Below, one piece after another: positions 53,207 to 62,471 of a DNA stretch of 64,000 nt. The stretch covers positions 62,001 to 126,000 of the forward strand of contig JAZKGZ010000001.1 of the NCBI GenBank assembly GCA_040385645.1, given 5' to 3'. Position 1 is the stretch's first letter. The number at the start of each line of letters is the position of its first letter. Position numbers and translations under genes: made by a program. The notes beneath the pieces were generated by a model. It searched no databases. It was given only the letters and a program-made list of their open reading frames with translations, and had not been told where the DNA came from. This stretch comes from JANXSS01 sp040385645. Lineage in GTDB: Bacteria; Pseudomonadota; Gammaproteobacteria; Burkholderiales; Burkholderiaceae_D.

Positions 53207-54733
53207 TTGACCACCTTACGCTTGATCCTGGGTGACCAACTCAACCCTTTGCATTCCTGGTTCGATGCCGTCGTGCCGGACGTTGTCTATCTCATGATGG
53301 AAATACGCCAGGAAACCGATTACGTATTGCATCATGCGCAAAAAATTTTGGCGATCTTTGCCGCCATGCGCGACTTCGCAGCGCGGCTGGAAAAAACCGG
53401 GCATCGAGTGCACTATCTTGCCATCGACGACCCTGCCAATCGCCATGCTTTGCCGGCCAATCTGGACTGGCTGTTGGCACATTACGATGCCAGCAGTTTT
53501 AAATATCAGGAACCGGACGAATGGCGGCTCGATGTGCAACTGGCAGCTTATGCAGCACAGCAGACGATTGCCAGCGGTATGGTTGAGAGCGAGCATTTTT
53601 ATACCAGCCGTCGCGAAGCCGGCGAATTTTTCAAAGGCAAGCAGAAATGGCTGATGGAGAATTTTTATCGGGGTATGCGCAAACGCCACAACGTCTTGAT
53701 GGATGGCGCGAAACCGGCCGGCGGTGCCTGGAACTACGATGCCGATAATCGCGGCGCATGGCCGGGGTCGCCGGCAGAACCAGCGGACCGACGGCCGGTA
53801 CACGATCATTCAGCATTGTGGGCCACCATCGTCGGCGCAGGCGTAGCCAGCTTCGGCCAGCCGCATGCGAATGCACTGCGCTGGCCGCTCAATCGCGCTG
53901 AAGCGCTGCAACAACTCGATGCCTTCATCGAACATGCGCTGCCACGGTTCGGCGATTTTCAAGATGCGATGAACACTCATGCCTCGCGCCTGTTTCACTC
54001 GCTACTGTCGTTTGCGATGAATACCAAGATGTTGAACCCGGCGGAAGTAGTGGCGCGGGCTGAAAAAGCTTGGGGCGAGCAACGTGCACCGCTTTCGGCC
54101 GTAGAAGGCTTCATTCGTCAAATACTCGGCTGGCGCGAGTTTATACGCGGCGTGTATTGGGCACGTATGCCGGACTATGCCCAGCGCAATGTTTTCGATC
54201 ACCAGACGCCATTGCCGGAGTGGTTTTGGAGTGGCCAGACGAAAATGCGGTGCCTGGCGCATGCAATTGGCGATTCGCTGGAAAACGCTCATGCGCATCA
54301 TATACAACGCTTGATGATCATTGGAAATTTCGCCTTGCTGGCAGGGTTGCAACCGACCGCTGTGCACCAGTGGTACCTTGGCATCTATATCGACGCGTTC
54401 GAATGGGTCGAGATGCCAAATACCTTAGGTATGAGCCAGTTTGCAGACGGCGGCATGCTGGCGACTAAACCCTACGTTTCGAGCGCTGCCTACATCGACC
54501 GCATGAGCAACTATTGCAAAGGTTGTCATTACGACCGTAAGGCGCGTGAAGGCGAACGTGCTTGCCCGTTCAATGCGTTGTACTGGGATTTTTTCGCGCG
54601 TAACGCCGGGCAATTAGCCTCCAACCCGCGACTTGGCATGGTTTACCGCCATTTGGAAAAAATGGCAGGCACGCAACTGGACGCGCTGCAAACCAAGGCG
54701 AACGTGCTGCGTAGCGATCTTGATGCGCTATAA
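53207..54733 (+). CDS. Fe-S bacterial cryptochrome/photolyase (PhrB/CryB type)
   Basis: 508 residues. Four Cys that bind the 4Fe-4S cluster are at 349 (MRCLAHAIGD), 437 and 440 (NYCKGCHYDRK) and 453 (ERACPF), one residue earlier than I recall for Agrobacterium PhrB (350, 438, 441, 454). The N-terminal antenna-binding domain begins LRLILGDQLNPLHSWFD. The family repairs 6-4 photoproducts or acts as a light sensor. TTG start at 53207 with GGAG five nt upstream. Only 13 nt after the nucleotidyltransferase gene, so it may share the operon and sigma-54 promoter. Confidence 0.92.
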   Translation: MTTLRLILGDQLNPLHSWFDAVVPDVVYLMMEIRQETDYVLHHAQKILAIFAAMRDFAARLEKTGHRVHYLAIDDPANRHALPANLDWLLAHYDASSFKYQEPDEWRLDVQLAAYAAQQTIASGMVESEHFYTSRREAGEFFKGKQKWLMENFYRGMRKRHNVLMDGAKPAGGAWNYDADNRGAWPGSPAEPADRRPVHDHSALWATIVGAGVASFGQPHANALRWPLNRAEALQQLDAFIEHALPRFGDFQDAMNTHASRLFHSLLSFAMNTKMLNPAEVVARAEKAWGEQRAPLSAVEGFIRQILGWREFIRGVYWARMPDYAQRNVFDHQTPLPEWFWSGQTKMRCLAHAIGDSLENAHAHHIQRLMIIGNFALLAGLQPTAVHQWYLGIYIDAFEWVEMPNTLGMSQFADGGMLATKPYVSSAAYIDRMSNYCKGCHYDRKAREGERACPFNALYWDFFARNAGQLASNPRLGMVYRHLEKMAGTQLDALQTKANVLRSDLDAL

Positions 54734-54847
54734 AAATTTTTTTAAAGCTATTGGCAATGGTTGATTATCGATTGCTTATCTGCCAGTTGTCCTATCAGCG
54801 TGCGTGCAGGTAATATTGCTACCTCACATCTGGAGCGAGAAACCGTC

Positions 54848-55771
54848 ATGACCAAATTGAATGCTAGGAATCGATCAAGCTATTTGTACCGCCCGACCGG
54901 CATGCTAGCGAGCGTCCTATTATTAATCCTGGGCTCCGGTGGTTGCGCAAAAATGAAAATGCCCGACGCAGTGGCGCACAAGGAAGTGATTCACGCGGTC
55001 ACGGCATCGAACCAATTGATCCGGTTTAATGCCGCGCAACCCGACATTATCATTTCAGCAAAACCAATTCTCGGCCTCCAGGCCGGAGAAAAATTGGTCG
55101 GCATCGATTACCGCATTGCCAAGGGAATGTTGTATGGCATCGGCAGCACCGGTCGCCTGTATCAGATCGACCCTGCCATGGCCACAGCACGCCTGGTTGG
55201 TAGCGGTCCATTTCCAGTAGCACTGAGCGGTACTGAAATCGGCATTGATTTCAATCCGACAGTAGACCGTATTCGCGTAGTGAGTAACCTCGGTTTGAAT
55301 ATGCGTCTGCATCCGGATACTGGTGCCGTAATCGATAGCGACCCGGTGCTCAACGGCATACAAACTGATGGCCCGCTAGCGTATACGATGGGAGACGTGA
55401 ATCATGGCAAGGTACCTAGCTTGGTTGCCGCTGCCTATACCTATAACAAGACCAATGAAAAACTCACCACGAATTTCGCCATTGACGGCAAGTACGGCGC
55501 GCTGGTCACCCAAGGTTCGCGCGAGGGCGTCGTGCCGGCGGTTTCGCCTAACACCGGGCAATTACAATCAGTCGGGCCACTGGGTATCGATCGCTTCGAG
55601 CAGGCCTCGTTTGATATCGCAGATGTCTCAGGCACGGCGTTTATCGCCGCCACTACCGTCGGCAAGAAACGCTCCGAGTTTTATCAGATCAATTTGGCGA
55701 CTGGCAAAGCGGCTTTGATCGGCCGCATCGGTGTCGACGACGTCATCGTCGGCATGGCTATTGAGCCGTGA
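54848..55771 (+). CDS. DUF4394 domain protein, possible lipoprotein
   Basis: About 307 residues from the ATG at 54848. An N-terminal hydrophobic stretch (about 17-34) ends in GSGGCAKM; the Cys could be lipidated, although the residue at -3 is not the usual Leu. The body has the repeated strand pattern of DUF4394 (LVGIDYRIAKGMLYGIGS, TEIGIDFNPTVDRIRVVSN, SFDIADVSGTAFIAATTV), a beta-propeller-like family of unknown function. GGAG is 12 nt upstream of the ATG, somewhat far. Alone on its strand. Confidence 0.78.
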   Translation: MTKLNARNRSSYLYRPTGMLASVLLLILGSGGCAKMKMPDAVAHKEVIHAVTASNQLIRFNAAQPDIIISAKPILGLQAGEKLVGIDYRIAKGMLYGIGSTGRLYQIDPAMATARLVGSGPFPVALSGTEIGIDFNPTVDRIRVVSNLGLNMRLHPDTGAVIDSDPVLNGIQTDGPLAYTMGDVNHGKVPSLVAAAYTYNKTNEKLTTNFAIDGKYGALVTQGSREGVVPAVSPNTGQLQSVGPLGIDRFEQASFDIADVSGTAFIAATTVGKKRSEFYQINLATGKAALIGRIGVDDVIVGMAIEP

Positions 55772-55780
55772 TCTTCCGGT

Positions 55781-55806
55781 CGACCGCACTTCGACATTAG
55801 CGGTCG
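55781..55806. repeat. 7-bp inverted repeat between convergent genes
   Basis: CGACCGC (55781-55787) and GCGGTCG (55800-55806) flank a 12-nt loop in the 36-nt gap between the DUF4394 and NEL genes. No T-tract, so a terminator role is plausible but weak. Confidence 0.35.
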
Positions 55807-55807
55807 G

Positions 55808-56629
55808 TTATAACTCGCTACGCCGAGTGGAATCCTCGGCGGGCTGCATCTCTTCGATGAATTGGCGGGTCACCCGTGCAGCGACGGCATCGTACAAAGT
55901 GGTCTCGGTGGCAGCCTGGGCATCCAGTGCATCGAGCCAATTTTGCTCCGACATACGCGGCGGCTGTAAGGCAAGTTGATCACGCGCAACCTGCATCAGA
56001 TCTTTCGCCTGACGGAAATCTTCGGGATACTTTCGTTCCATCGCCTGACGCCACGGCGACCATTGCACCAAAAAATCGACCGACTCTGTACGTTCGAGCT
56101 TGGTCAATACCTTGTCGCGTGCATCGGCAACGTCTTGCTCCGACAGGTCGGCAGTTCTCTCATACAACATCTCTTGTGCTACGCCGGGAAGACTCAGCGT
56201 TTGTGCCAGTGCCGTATGGTAGGCCAGCCTGATTTCAATCGGATCAGGCTCATATCGAATTTCTCCCAGGCGATAGGCCTCTTCACGCTCTGCAATCTTC
56301 TCCACTGCAACATCGTCCAAAATAGCCCGCTTGAACATACCGTCGCCAATCTTCAGAACGTCGATGGTGGAAAGCTGACCCGACCTGGCCTGCTGATCGA
56401 TATGCGCCATTTCCATGTCACTAAGCGCTAACGCGACACGGTCGCCGCAACTGCCCACACCTTCGGAGGCCATGTCGAAACAGAGTGCCTGCAAGTCGGG
56501 CGATTCCCGCATCGCTGCCACTAATACATCGACGCGCGCGATCATACCTGGACGTAGCGCGGCATTTCGGTATTCGCCAGTGCCCGTTAGACGTGTCAGG
56601 AACTCGTTGAATGTAGCGGCGTGGTCCAA
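55808..56629 (-). CDS. NEL-type E3 ubiquitin ligase domain, effector fragment
   Basis: This ORF encodes the catalytic NEL (IpaH/SspH-like) domain. The active-site motif is GSCGDRVALALSDMEMA with Cys61 and Asp63 (the C-x-D of NEL), preceded by ARVDVLVAAMRESPDLQALC and followed by EIRLAYHTALAQTLSLPGV. In known effectors this domain moves ubiquitin to host proteins. No leucine-rich repeats lie before it. The open frame extends upstream to 56689 but has no ATG or ribosome binding site; the listed start is a TTG at 56629. It is almost certainly the C-terminal part of the protein encoded by the overlapping upstream ORF, separated by a frameshift. Confidence 0.75.
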   Translation of the reverse strand: MDHAATFNEFLTRLTGTGEYRNAALRPGMIARVDVLVAAMRESPDLQALCFDMASEGVGSCGDRVALALSDMEMAHIDQQARSGQLSTIDVLKIGDGMFKRAILDDVAVEKIAEREEAYRLGEIRYEPDPIEIRLAYHTALAQTLSLPGVAQEMLYERTADLSEQDVADARDKVLTKLERTESVDFLVQWSPWRQAMERKYPEDFRQAKDLMQVARDQLALQPPRMSEQNWLDALDAQAATETTLYDAVAARVTRQFIEEMQPAEDSTRRSEL

Positions 56630-57576
56630 CGATTGAGGAAAGCCCCAACGCGCGATATTCGGGTCGGGTGCCCGACGCGGAGCAATGCGTTAGCAGGCTG
56701 GCCGAACACCTGGGCGTTCAACCGAGAACCAGCGGTGGTATCGATACGCGGATTCAACGTTCCTAGATAATGCTCGAACGACCCGCTGGAACTGCTGCTT
56801 TGGGAAACATGTTCATGCAATCCGAAGCTGGCAATGGCGTCGCGGCGGCGATTGATCGCGTGCTGGTTGTGCGGAAACGAGTCGCTGGAAATTGCCGACG
56901 ACACCTGTGTCTGTGTGGCATCGTAGGACGACGCAATCGATGGTTGAGCGGAACCGAAAACTTGGGGCGGCGGTGCAAAACGGCTGCGGGCACCCGCGCC
57001 CAAAACATTCCGTAAATTCACGCGCGGCGCTGTGTCTACCCTACCCGATGATTCCAAACCGGCGTTGCTTGCGGGTTGACGTACTGCAGGTATGGGCGGT
57101 TGGCGCAGAGCTTGTGTCGGGGGTTGCCGCACCGCGGGAATACGCGGGTGTCCTATTGGACGACGGCCAGGGGTATTTGCACCATCTGGATTAGGTGCCT
57201 GACCGGTGTGCGAAAAAGAATTTTCAGGGGCGGCAGAATTGGCAACTTGCCTGGGCTGCGGTCGCTGTCCGCGAGAACCGGCACCCAACAATTGCCGGAG
57301 GTTAGGCGACCCTGCGCCACTGACGCCTCCAGATTCGCTACCGGGCCCGTCTGGTAGCGGGCGCACCGCCGGCAAGGGCCGGTGACGAAGCGGGCCTTGG
57401 CTGGCTACATCCTGGCGCAGACGTGCCAGGTCCGATAATTCGGTTGGCATGTTGCCAGTACCACGCGCACTGCCACGCACAGGAACTGGTGTTTGGACAC
57501 CGGAAGATGTCGAACCCTCATTTGACGATGGGGCACCATTGATATTTCTCGAATTGGGTGGCGGCACCGGGCGCAT
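56596..57576 (-). CDS. Pro/Arg-rich N-terminal part of the NEL effector
   Basis: 326-residue ORF with GAGGAG six nt upstream of the ATG. It is Pro/Ser/Ala/Arg-rich and disorder-prone, without signal peptide. Two similar segments (NLRQLLGAGSRGQRPQP about 90-110; NLRNVLGAGARSRFAPP about 185-205) suggest an internal repeat. No leucine-rich repeats. Near its end the natural continuation switches to the NEL frame: one extra C in CACCC or ACCC (about 56663-56673) would give HPDPNIARWGFPQSLDHA. A disordered N-terminus fits type III effectors. Alternatively the two ORFs could be separate genes, which I think less likely. Confidence 0.6.
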   Translation of the reverse strand: MRPVPPPNSRNINGAPSSNEGSTSSGVQTPVPVRGSARGTGNMPTELSDLARLRQDVASQGPLRHRPLPAVRPLPDGPGSESGGVSGAGSPNLRQLLGAGSRGQRPQPRQVANSAAPENSFSHTGQAPNPDGANTPGRRPIGHPRIPAVRQPPTQALRQPPIPAVRQPASNAGLESSGRVDTAPRVNLRNVLGAGARSRFAPPPQVFGSAQPSIASSYDATQTQVSSAISSDSFPHNQHAINRRRDAIASFGLHEHVSQSSSSSGSFEHYLGTLNPRIDTTAGSRLNAQVFGQPANALLRVGHPTRISRVGAFLNRWTTPLHSTSS

Positions 57577-57827
57577 TACATTCTCCTCAGTCTATCGAAC
57601 CGATTCGTGTGGGTTGCCATATGTGATGGACAACTCATTGAAGCCTGTGTAGTGCCGCATTTGCTACTGCAGTGACTCTGGCCTCGGTATTTATGGTTAC
57701 CAGTAAATTCGTTGGTAGCGCTAAAACGTATTCTCTACGCTATCCACGAAGTGCATACGGGCAATATCGTTGCCACGGCAGCTATTTGAAAATTAATGAA
57801 ACTGCGTGGTACCGTCAGGTGGAAGAT

Positions 57828-60638
57828 TTAGCAAGCAATCGTCGTTGCAGTCGGCATTAATTGCCGTTTGGTCATCAATTGCGCCATCTGGCTGGCAGCC
57901 ACTGGTTGAGAAATCAGAAAGCCTTGTAGCTCGTCGCAGCCGAGATTCTGCAGAATCGCCATCTGCTCGAAGGTTTCCACACCTTCGGCCACTACGGTCA
58001 TATCAAGCGCATGGGCCATAGAGATGATCGCCCGGATGAGTACTTCACCGCCGGTGCCGGCAACCATATTGGCCGTGAATGCACGATCGATCTTCAGCAC
58101 ATCCAAATCCAGGCGTTGCAACTGCGATAGTGATGAGTATCCCGTACCAAAATCGTCGAGTAACAATTTTAAGCCGAGGGACTGCATCGCCGCCAGCTCC
58201 GCGGCGACCGGCTTTTCGTTACCGAGCATGCAGGATTCGGTAATCTCTATCTCGATCAGGTTGGCAGGTACCTCATGCATGGCCATCGCACGGGCGATAG
58301 TGTCGGCCACGGCACCATCACTGAACTGACGTGGTGAAACGTTAATCGACACCGGAACCATGGGTAAGCCCATCTTTTGCCACTGCGCGATCTGCAAGCA
58401 TGTCTGATCGATCACCAGCGTGCCTAAACGCAGGATGAGACCGGTTTCCTCGGCTAGTCCGATAAAGTTAAGCGGCGCGATCAAACCCTTGAGGGGATCG
58501 TTCCAACGCACCAAAGCTTCCATGCCGACGAGCAAACCGCTTGCCGCGTCGATGCGGGGTTGATAATGCATCAGAAAATCGCCATTGACCAACGCACTGC
58601 GCAACGCCGATTCGTTCGCGCGACGCGAACTGAGCCGGTCGAACAATTCTTGCTGATAAAAGCGGTAGCGTGCCTTACCGGATTTTCGGGCGTCGTCCAA
58701 TGCGATACCGGCATGCTTGATTAACAGTTCGGCGCAATCACCATCGCGGGGAAAACTGCTGATGCCGATGGACGCGCTGATCGCCTGGTCATTACCTTTG
58801 CCCAGATCGAACGATTGAATGAACGAGCCGATCAGCCGACTCGCCAGATGCGTCATCGCCTCGGTATTTCCGGCATGCAGGATCAACAATAGAAATTCAT
58901 TGCCGCCCATGCGCACGACGCGGTCGGACGGACGCATCATGCCTGTGAGTCGATTGGCGACACCTTTGATCAAGTTGTCGCCGAGATCATGGCCGACGGT
59001 ATTGTTAAAATCTTTGAAATCATCGATTTCCAGGCAAAACAGCGCAATGACGTCGCCGGCCTGCTGGCTTCGGACGATGAGATCCGGGAGATGCGTCATC
59101 AACCAATGCCGGTTCGGCAATCCGGTCAAGGAATCGAGGTTGATCAGAGACGTTACCTGCAACAGGTGCTGCTTGGTTTCGGTAATGTCGCGTATCGTAA
59201 TCGCTAGCCCTGCCATGGTACGCACGATGCGACGCGAACCCCAGAATTCTTTGTGCCCATCCTTGGCGTAGGTATGAAATTCATCTTCGTACAAACCGGT
59301 AGCCATGGCGTTGCGGCAGATCGTCAAGAATTTTTGGGCGCGCTTTGCCGACAATATCTGGGTGAAGCCTCTTCCAAGAACTGCATTGCGGTCGTAGCCG
59401 ATCAACTTGGCACCTTGTTCGTTGCATTCGTCGAGCACGAAATCGATGATTTCACCGGCTCGGTCGCGTACCGCCCAAAGACTGAAGTATCCTTCTTTGC
59501 TCCCCGAAATTGCATCTTGATACGATTGGCGGGTCACCCGTCGTTGCTCGCGGCGGCGTAGTGCGTGAATTGTTTGCCAACCGCCGAATACCGCGCCAAG
59601 CGTGCAGATCACACTGGCGATAATTGCGTACACAACGCTTTCCCGAGCACTGTCGAGGTGGCTGGCATAGACATCTTTTTCCGACAAGCCTGCTACGGCA
59701 TAAAGGGGGAATCCCTCGACGGCATACCAGGACATGATTCTCGCCTGGCGATCGGTAAAGCGTTCGGCGCCGTAATGCGTGGTAACGCTGGTACCGGCCA
59801 ACGTCGGTGGTGTGCTGAATAGTTGCAGGCGCGGCACGACCACTCCACCCAGCGTCGCCACGATCATGGAACCATCTTGCGTACTAATGGATAGATAGTC
59901 GCCGGGGCGACTGCCGCGTTGCTCGTAACCGGATGCAAGATAATGGGGGTCCACCGCGACGCTGATCATGCCGGCGAAACCACCGTCGCGATAATTCACG
60001 CGACGCGACAGCGAGATCACGGTTTCCCCGGTAGCACGCTGTGGTAAAGGTTTAAATATCAGCAAGGTCGGCAGCGGATTGACGCTATGCGCTTTAAAGT
60101 CTGCGCGACTGCGCACGTTCGCTGCTTCGAAACTGCGCGAAGCGACCTCCGAGCCACTACGCCCGGAACGCGACACCAGAGCCCCGGTTTCGTCGAAAAT
60201 ACTGACGACGTATTTTTGAGATTCCCGGAACGGGCTTTTCGTCGGCGTGCCTTCCAGGCGAAATCTTAGTTCGGATTCCTCTTGTACGAACAACAGACTC
60301 TGCAACACTTGATCGAGTTGACCGAGCGTCAACGAAAGTTGGCGTGCATATCCTTTTGCTACGAATGCAGCATCTTCATATGCTGCGCGCGAGGCCGTCT
60401 CGTAATTGGCTTGTATACGCAGCCACGTCGAAAACCAAATAATGGCCAGCAGGCCGATACCGCAGAGCGGCCAGGCGAATAAAACCGGTTGTTTGAATAA
60501 ATCGAGAGTTTGCCGGAGAGATAGCGGACTGGCACCATCTGGATTCGGCAAGTCGACATCGGAAATATCGTGCGTGACACCGGCCGGCGGTATCGGATGA
60601 TCGAATTGACTGGTTCGGTTACGCTGCCGACGCCACAT
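57828..60638 (-). CDS. Membrane c-di-GMP phosphodiesterase with degenerate GGNEF domain
   Basis: 936 residues. Two membrane helices (about 50-72 and 335-358) flank a periplasmic double-Cache-like sensor. A PAS-like domain (about 385-500) precedes GGDEF (505-665) and EAL (670-925). The cyclase motif reads RMGGNEF: Asn replaces the metal-binding Asp, so cyclase activity is unlikely, although the I-site RPSD remains. The EAL domain keeps MEALVRW and the DDFGTGYSSLSQL loop, so phosphodiesterase activity is expected. Degenerate GGDEF domains often sense GTP to control EAL. Alone on its strand. Confidence 0.9.
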   Translation of the reverse strand: MWRRQRNRTSQFDHPIPPAGVTHDISDVDLPNPDGASPLSLRQTLDLFKQPVLFAWPLCGIGLLAIIWFSTWLRIQANYETASRAAYEDAAFVAKGYARQLSLTLGQLDQVLQSLLFVQEESELRFRLEGTPTKSPFRESQKYVVSIFDETGALVSRSGRSGSEVASRSFEAANVRSRADFKAHSVNPLPTLLIFKPLPQRATGETVISLSRRVNYRDGGFAGMISVAVDPHYLASGYEQRGSRPGDYLSISTQDGSMIVATLGGVVVPRLQLFSTPPTLAGTSVTTHYGAERFTDRQARIMSWYAVEGFPLYAVAGLSEKDVYASHLDSARESVVYAIIASVICTLGAVFGGWQTIHALRRREQRRVTRQSYQDAISGSKEGYFSLWAVRDRAGEIIDFVLDECNEQGAKLIGYDRNAVLGRGFTQILSAKRAQKFLTICRNAMATGLYEDEFHTYAKDGHKEFWGSRRIVRTMAGLAITIRDITETKQHLLQVTSLINLDSLTGLPNRHWLMTHLPDLIVRSQQAGDVIALFCLEIDDFKDFNNTVGHDLGDNLIKGVANRLTGMMRPSDRVVRMGGNEFLLLILHAGNTEAMTHLASRLIGSFIQSFDLGKGNDQAISASIGISSFPRDGDCAELLIKHAGIALDDARKSGKARYRFYQQELFDRLSSRRANESALRSALVNGDFLMHYQPRIDAASGLLVGMEALVRWNDPLKGLIAPLNFIGLAEETGLILRLGTLVIDQTCLQIAQWQKMGLPMVPVSINVSPRQFSDGAVADTIARAMAMHEVPANLIEIEITESCMLGNEKPVAAELAAMQSLGLKLLLDDFGTGYSSLSQLQRLDLDVLKIDRAFTANMVAGTGGEVLIRAIISMAHALDMTVVAEGVETFEQMAILQNLGCDELQGFLISQPVAASQMAQLMTKRQLMPTATTIAC

Positions 60639-61114
60639 GCATTATTCTCTCGGTCGACGCAACACTGACATCGTTAAATTTCTTCTCATACAAGGTTACA
60701 TCAACCCGGTTCGAACGCCACTGTTCTGGGTGAAAATGCCGGAGCTGCAAAGACAATATGTTTGTTTCATGCAACAATATTTTTAGGATTTCGAACACCG
60801 GTTTTTCGATGTTAGGTCTGCAACTTTCCTTCCCGCACGCAATTCCGGCCATCGCTTTTTGCAACATAAAGACCGGTCCAAAACAAGGAGAAGCAATGAG
60901 GTTTTAGCGCAATATATCTGAGTGTAGTGGCATTGTTTTGCACTTGGGAATAATTTTTCGCTTGTGACCGGCACGACGACTCGCCACACCTCATTGTGAC
61001 TTTTTCTTACATAAGAAATTTCGTTTTCTTATAGCGGCCGCGCGGATGTCAATTTATTATCTACCGTGACCCACAACACTGGGTTAATTTTATTACTTAA
61101 CTATTGAGGAAAAA
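60639..61114. other. Intergenic region with alternating hairpins
   Basis: 476 nt. No gene of normal size. A three-codon ORF with an excellent ribosome site (AAGGAG, ATG at 60896, TAG after two codons) is noted. From 61003 the arms TTTCTTA, TAAGAAA and TTTCTTA can pair in two mutually exclusive ways. A near-miss sigma-54 pattern at 60928 has the wrong spacing. Confidence 0.35.
61003..61032. repeat. Mutually exclusive hairpin arms
   Basis: TTTCTTA (61003-61009) can pair with TAAGAAA (61012-61018), or TAAGAAA with the second TTTCTTA (61025-61031; the stem extends to 8 bp, ATAAGAAA/TTTCTTAT). Such overlapping pairs are typical of leader switches, but no leader gene is evident. Confidence 0.3.
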
Positions 61115-61216
61115 ATGAAAAAATTTATTGTGATGGCAATCGTCGGATTTTTTTGGAAAAAGTTTCAAGGCCGCGCCGGTTCCCGTATCACCAACAAATA
61201 CGCACGCCGTTATTAG
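61115..61216 (+). CDS. Small basic membrane peptide candidate (33 aa)
   Basis: ATG at 61115 preceded by TTGAGGAAAAA (GAGG, spacing about 6). The 33-residue product has a hydrophobic start (MKKFIVMAIVGFFW) then a very basic tail (GSRITNKYARRY). Too short for homology to be judged by eye; no known toxin recognised. The good ribosome site and charge pattern make it a plausible small gene. The region downstream to 61607 holds no larger gene. Confidence 0.4.
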   Translation: MKKFIVMAIVGFFWKKFQGRAGSRITNKYARRY

Positions 61217-61607
61217 ACCGACGGTGATGTACAACGCCGGTGCCGCCTGATTCGCTCGAACGCTTATCTATGTTGCATTCAGTTTCTACCAAAATCGCAC
61301 CGGCAATTTTTATCGCATCGTAATTTTTTCAGTATTATTTTTTCACGCAGTTGTTTCTCCCATTTTTCCTTTTCCGAAATTTCACTGATTAGTACTTTTT
61401 CCTTAGTTGCTTTTTCTGTGCCTTAATCCAATGCGGCTGGAGACAAATGTTTTACGCCGCAGCGCCTTAGCGTCACAGAGCCTTTTCCAGAGCCTACTTT
61501 CTGATCAAAACCCCACAGTTAATTAAAGTGTTGCATATTTGCATGTTGTTGTGCGTTCAACCGCGGTAAAGTACGGCTACGACTGTTCAGGTTGATCGGA
61601 TAGAACC
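61217..61607. other. Intergenic region, no gene seen
   Basis: 391 nt before the HDOD gene, with T-rich stretches (61320-61420) and a short direct repeat TTGCAT/TTTGCAT near 61532-61545. No promoter of good quality or ORF was picked out. Confidence 0.35.
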
Positions 61608-62471
61608 ATGCAAAACATCGACGCTTATCGACAGATCGCTAGCGAGGCTTCGCGCGGCGAATTGAATTTTCCGACAAACGTCAATACGTCTCTGCAGATA
61701 CAAAGCGCGCTAGACGATCCGGATTGCCACGTCGATCGCGCGGTAAAACTTGTGTCGGCAGAGCCGTTACTGGCGGCGCGGGTGGTAGCGGTGGCCAATT
61801 CGGCCGCCTACAACCCCGGCGGGCGGGAAATCACCAATGTCAATGCTGCAGTGTCGCGACTGGGATTTCGACCATTGCGCTCGCTGGTGATGGCAATGAT
61901 CGTACGCCAGTTTGCCAGTATGCTGTCCGAACCAGCGTTACGAATCAAAGCTGCCCAGTTATGGGAACACTGCGCCCAAGTCGCGGCGATTTCCCATGTG
62001 CTTAGCAAACGCATTACTGGAGAAGACCCGGAAACGGCATTTTTCAGCGGCATCGTGCATGAAGTGGGCGGCTTTTATTTGCTATCGCGGGCTAGCCAGT
62101 TTCCTGACCTGCTCGACGGTGGCGGCGAAGACTGGCGCGCCTACGGCGAGCGCACCATCGGCCGGGCGGTCATGAAAAAACTCGCGGTGCCTGACTCGGT
62201 GCTGCTGTCCATGGAAGACGTTTGGTTTGGCGCACTCGTACTGCCGCTGGTGGCAAAGGCAGACAGCTCGGGATCGCAAATCGGAAATACCATCCTTTTA
62301 GCAAAGCAATTGACAACGACTCCTTCTCCCCTGGCACCAAGGGCGGGCGTCAGCACGCAAGGCTTGCACGCAACAATCGATTTTGCATGCGGCAACGGCA
62401 CGCTGCAAAGCATTTTGCAAGAGTCTTCAGACGACGTGCATTCCCTGATTTCGGCACTATTAATCACTTGA
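61608..62471 (+). CDS. HDOD domain protein
   Basis: 287 residues. The HDOD signature is clear: NFPTNVNTSLQIQSALDDPD, a VKLVSAEPLLAARVVAVANS segment, VNAAVSRLGFRPLRSLVMAM, and HVLSKRITGEDPETAFFSGI. It is the metal-dependent phosphohydrolase fold without the HD pair, found in signalling proteins; many regulate motility or c-di-GMP pathways through partner proteins. Function here is unknown. GGA upstream (GATCGGATAGAACC) supports the start. Its 3' end overlaps convergent glpD by 12 nt. Confidence 0.85.
   Translation: MQNIDAYRQIASEASRGELNFPTNVNTSLQIQSALDDPDCHVDRAVKLVSAEPLLAARVVAVANSAAYNPGGREITNVNAAVSRLGFRPLRSLVMAMIVRQFASMLSEPALRIKAAQLWEHCAQVAAISHVLSKRITGEDPETAFFSGIVHEVGGFYLLSRASQFPDLLDGGGEDWRAYGERTIGRAVMKKLAVPDSVLLSMEDVWFGALVLPLVAKADSSGSQIGNTILLAKQLTTTPSPLAPRAGVSTQGLHATIDFACGNGTLQSILQESSDDVHSLISALLIT

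Noticed and set aside
60700..60725. GGTTCGAAC looking like a tRNA T-arm
   Set aside because: No acceptor, D or anticodon stems can be drawn around it.
60928..60941. TGGCATTGTTTTGC resembling a sigma-54 promoter
   Set aside because: GG and GC are 11 nt apart, one less than RpoN requires, and no gene starts at a suitable distance.
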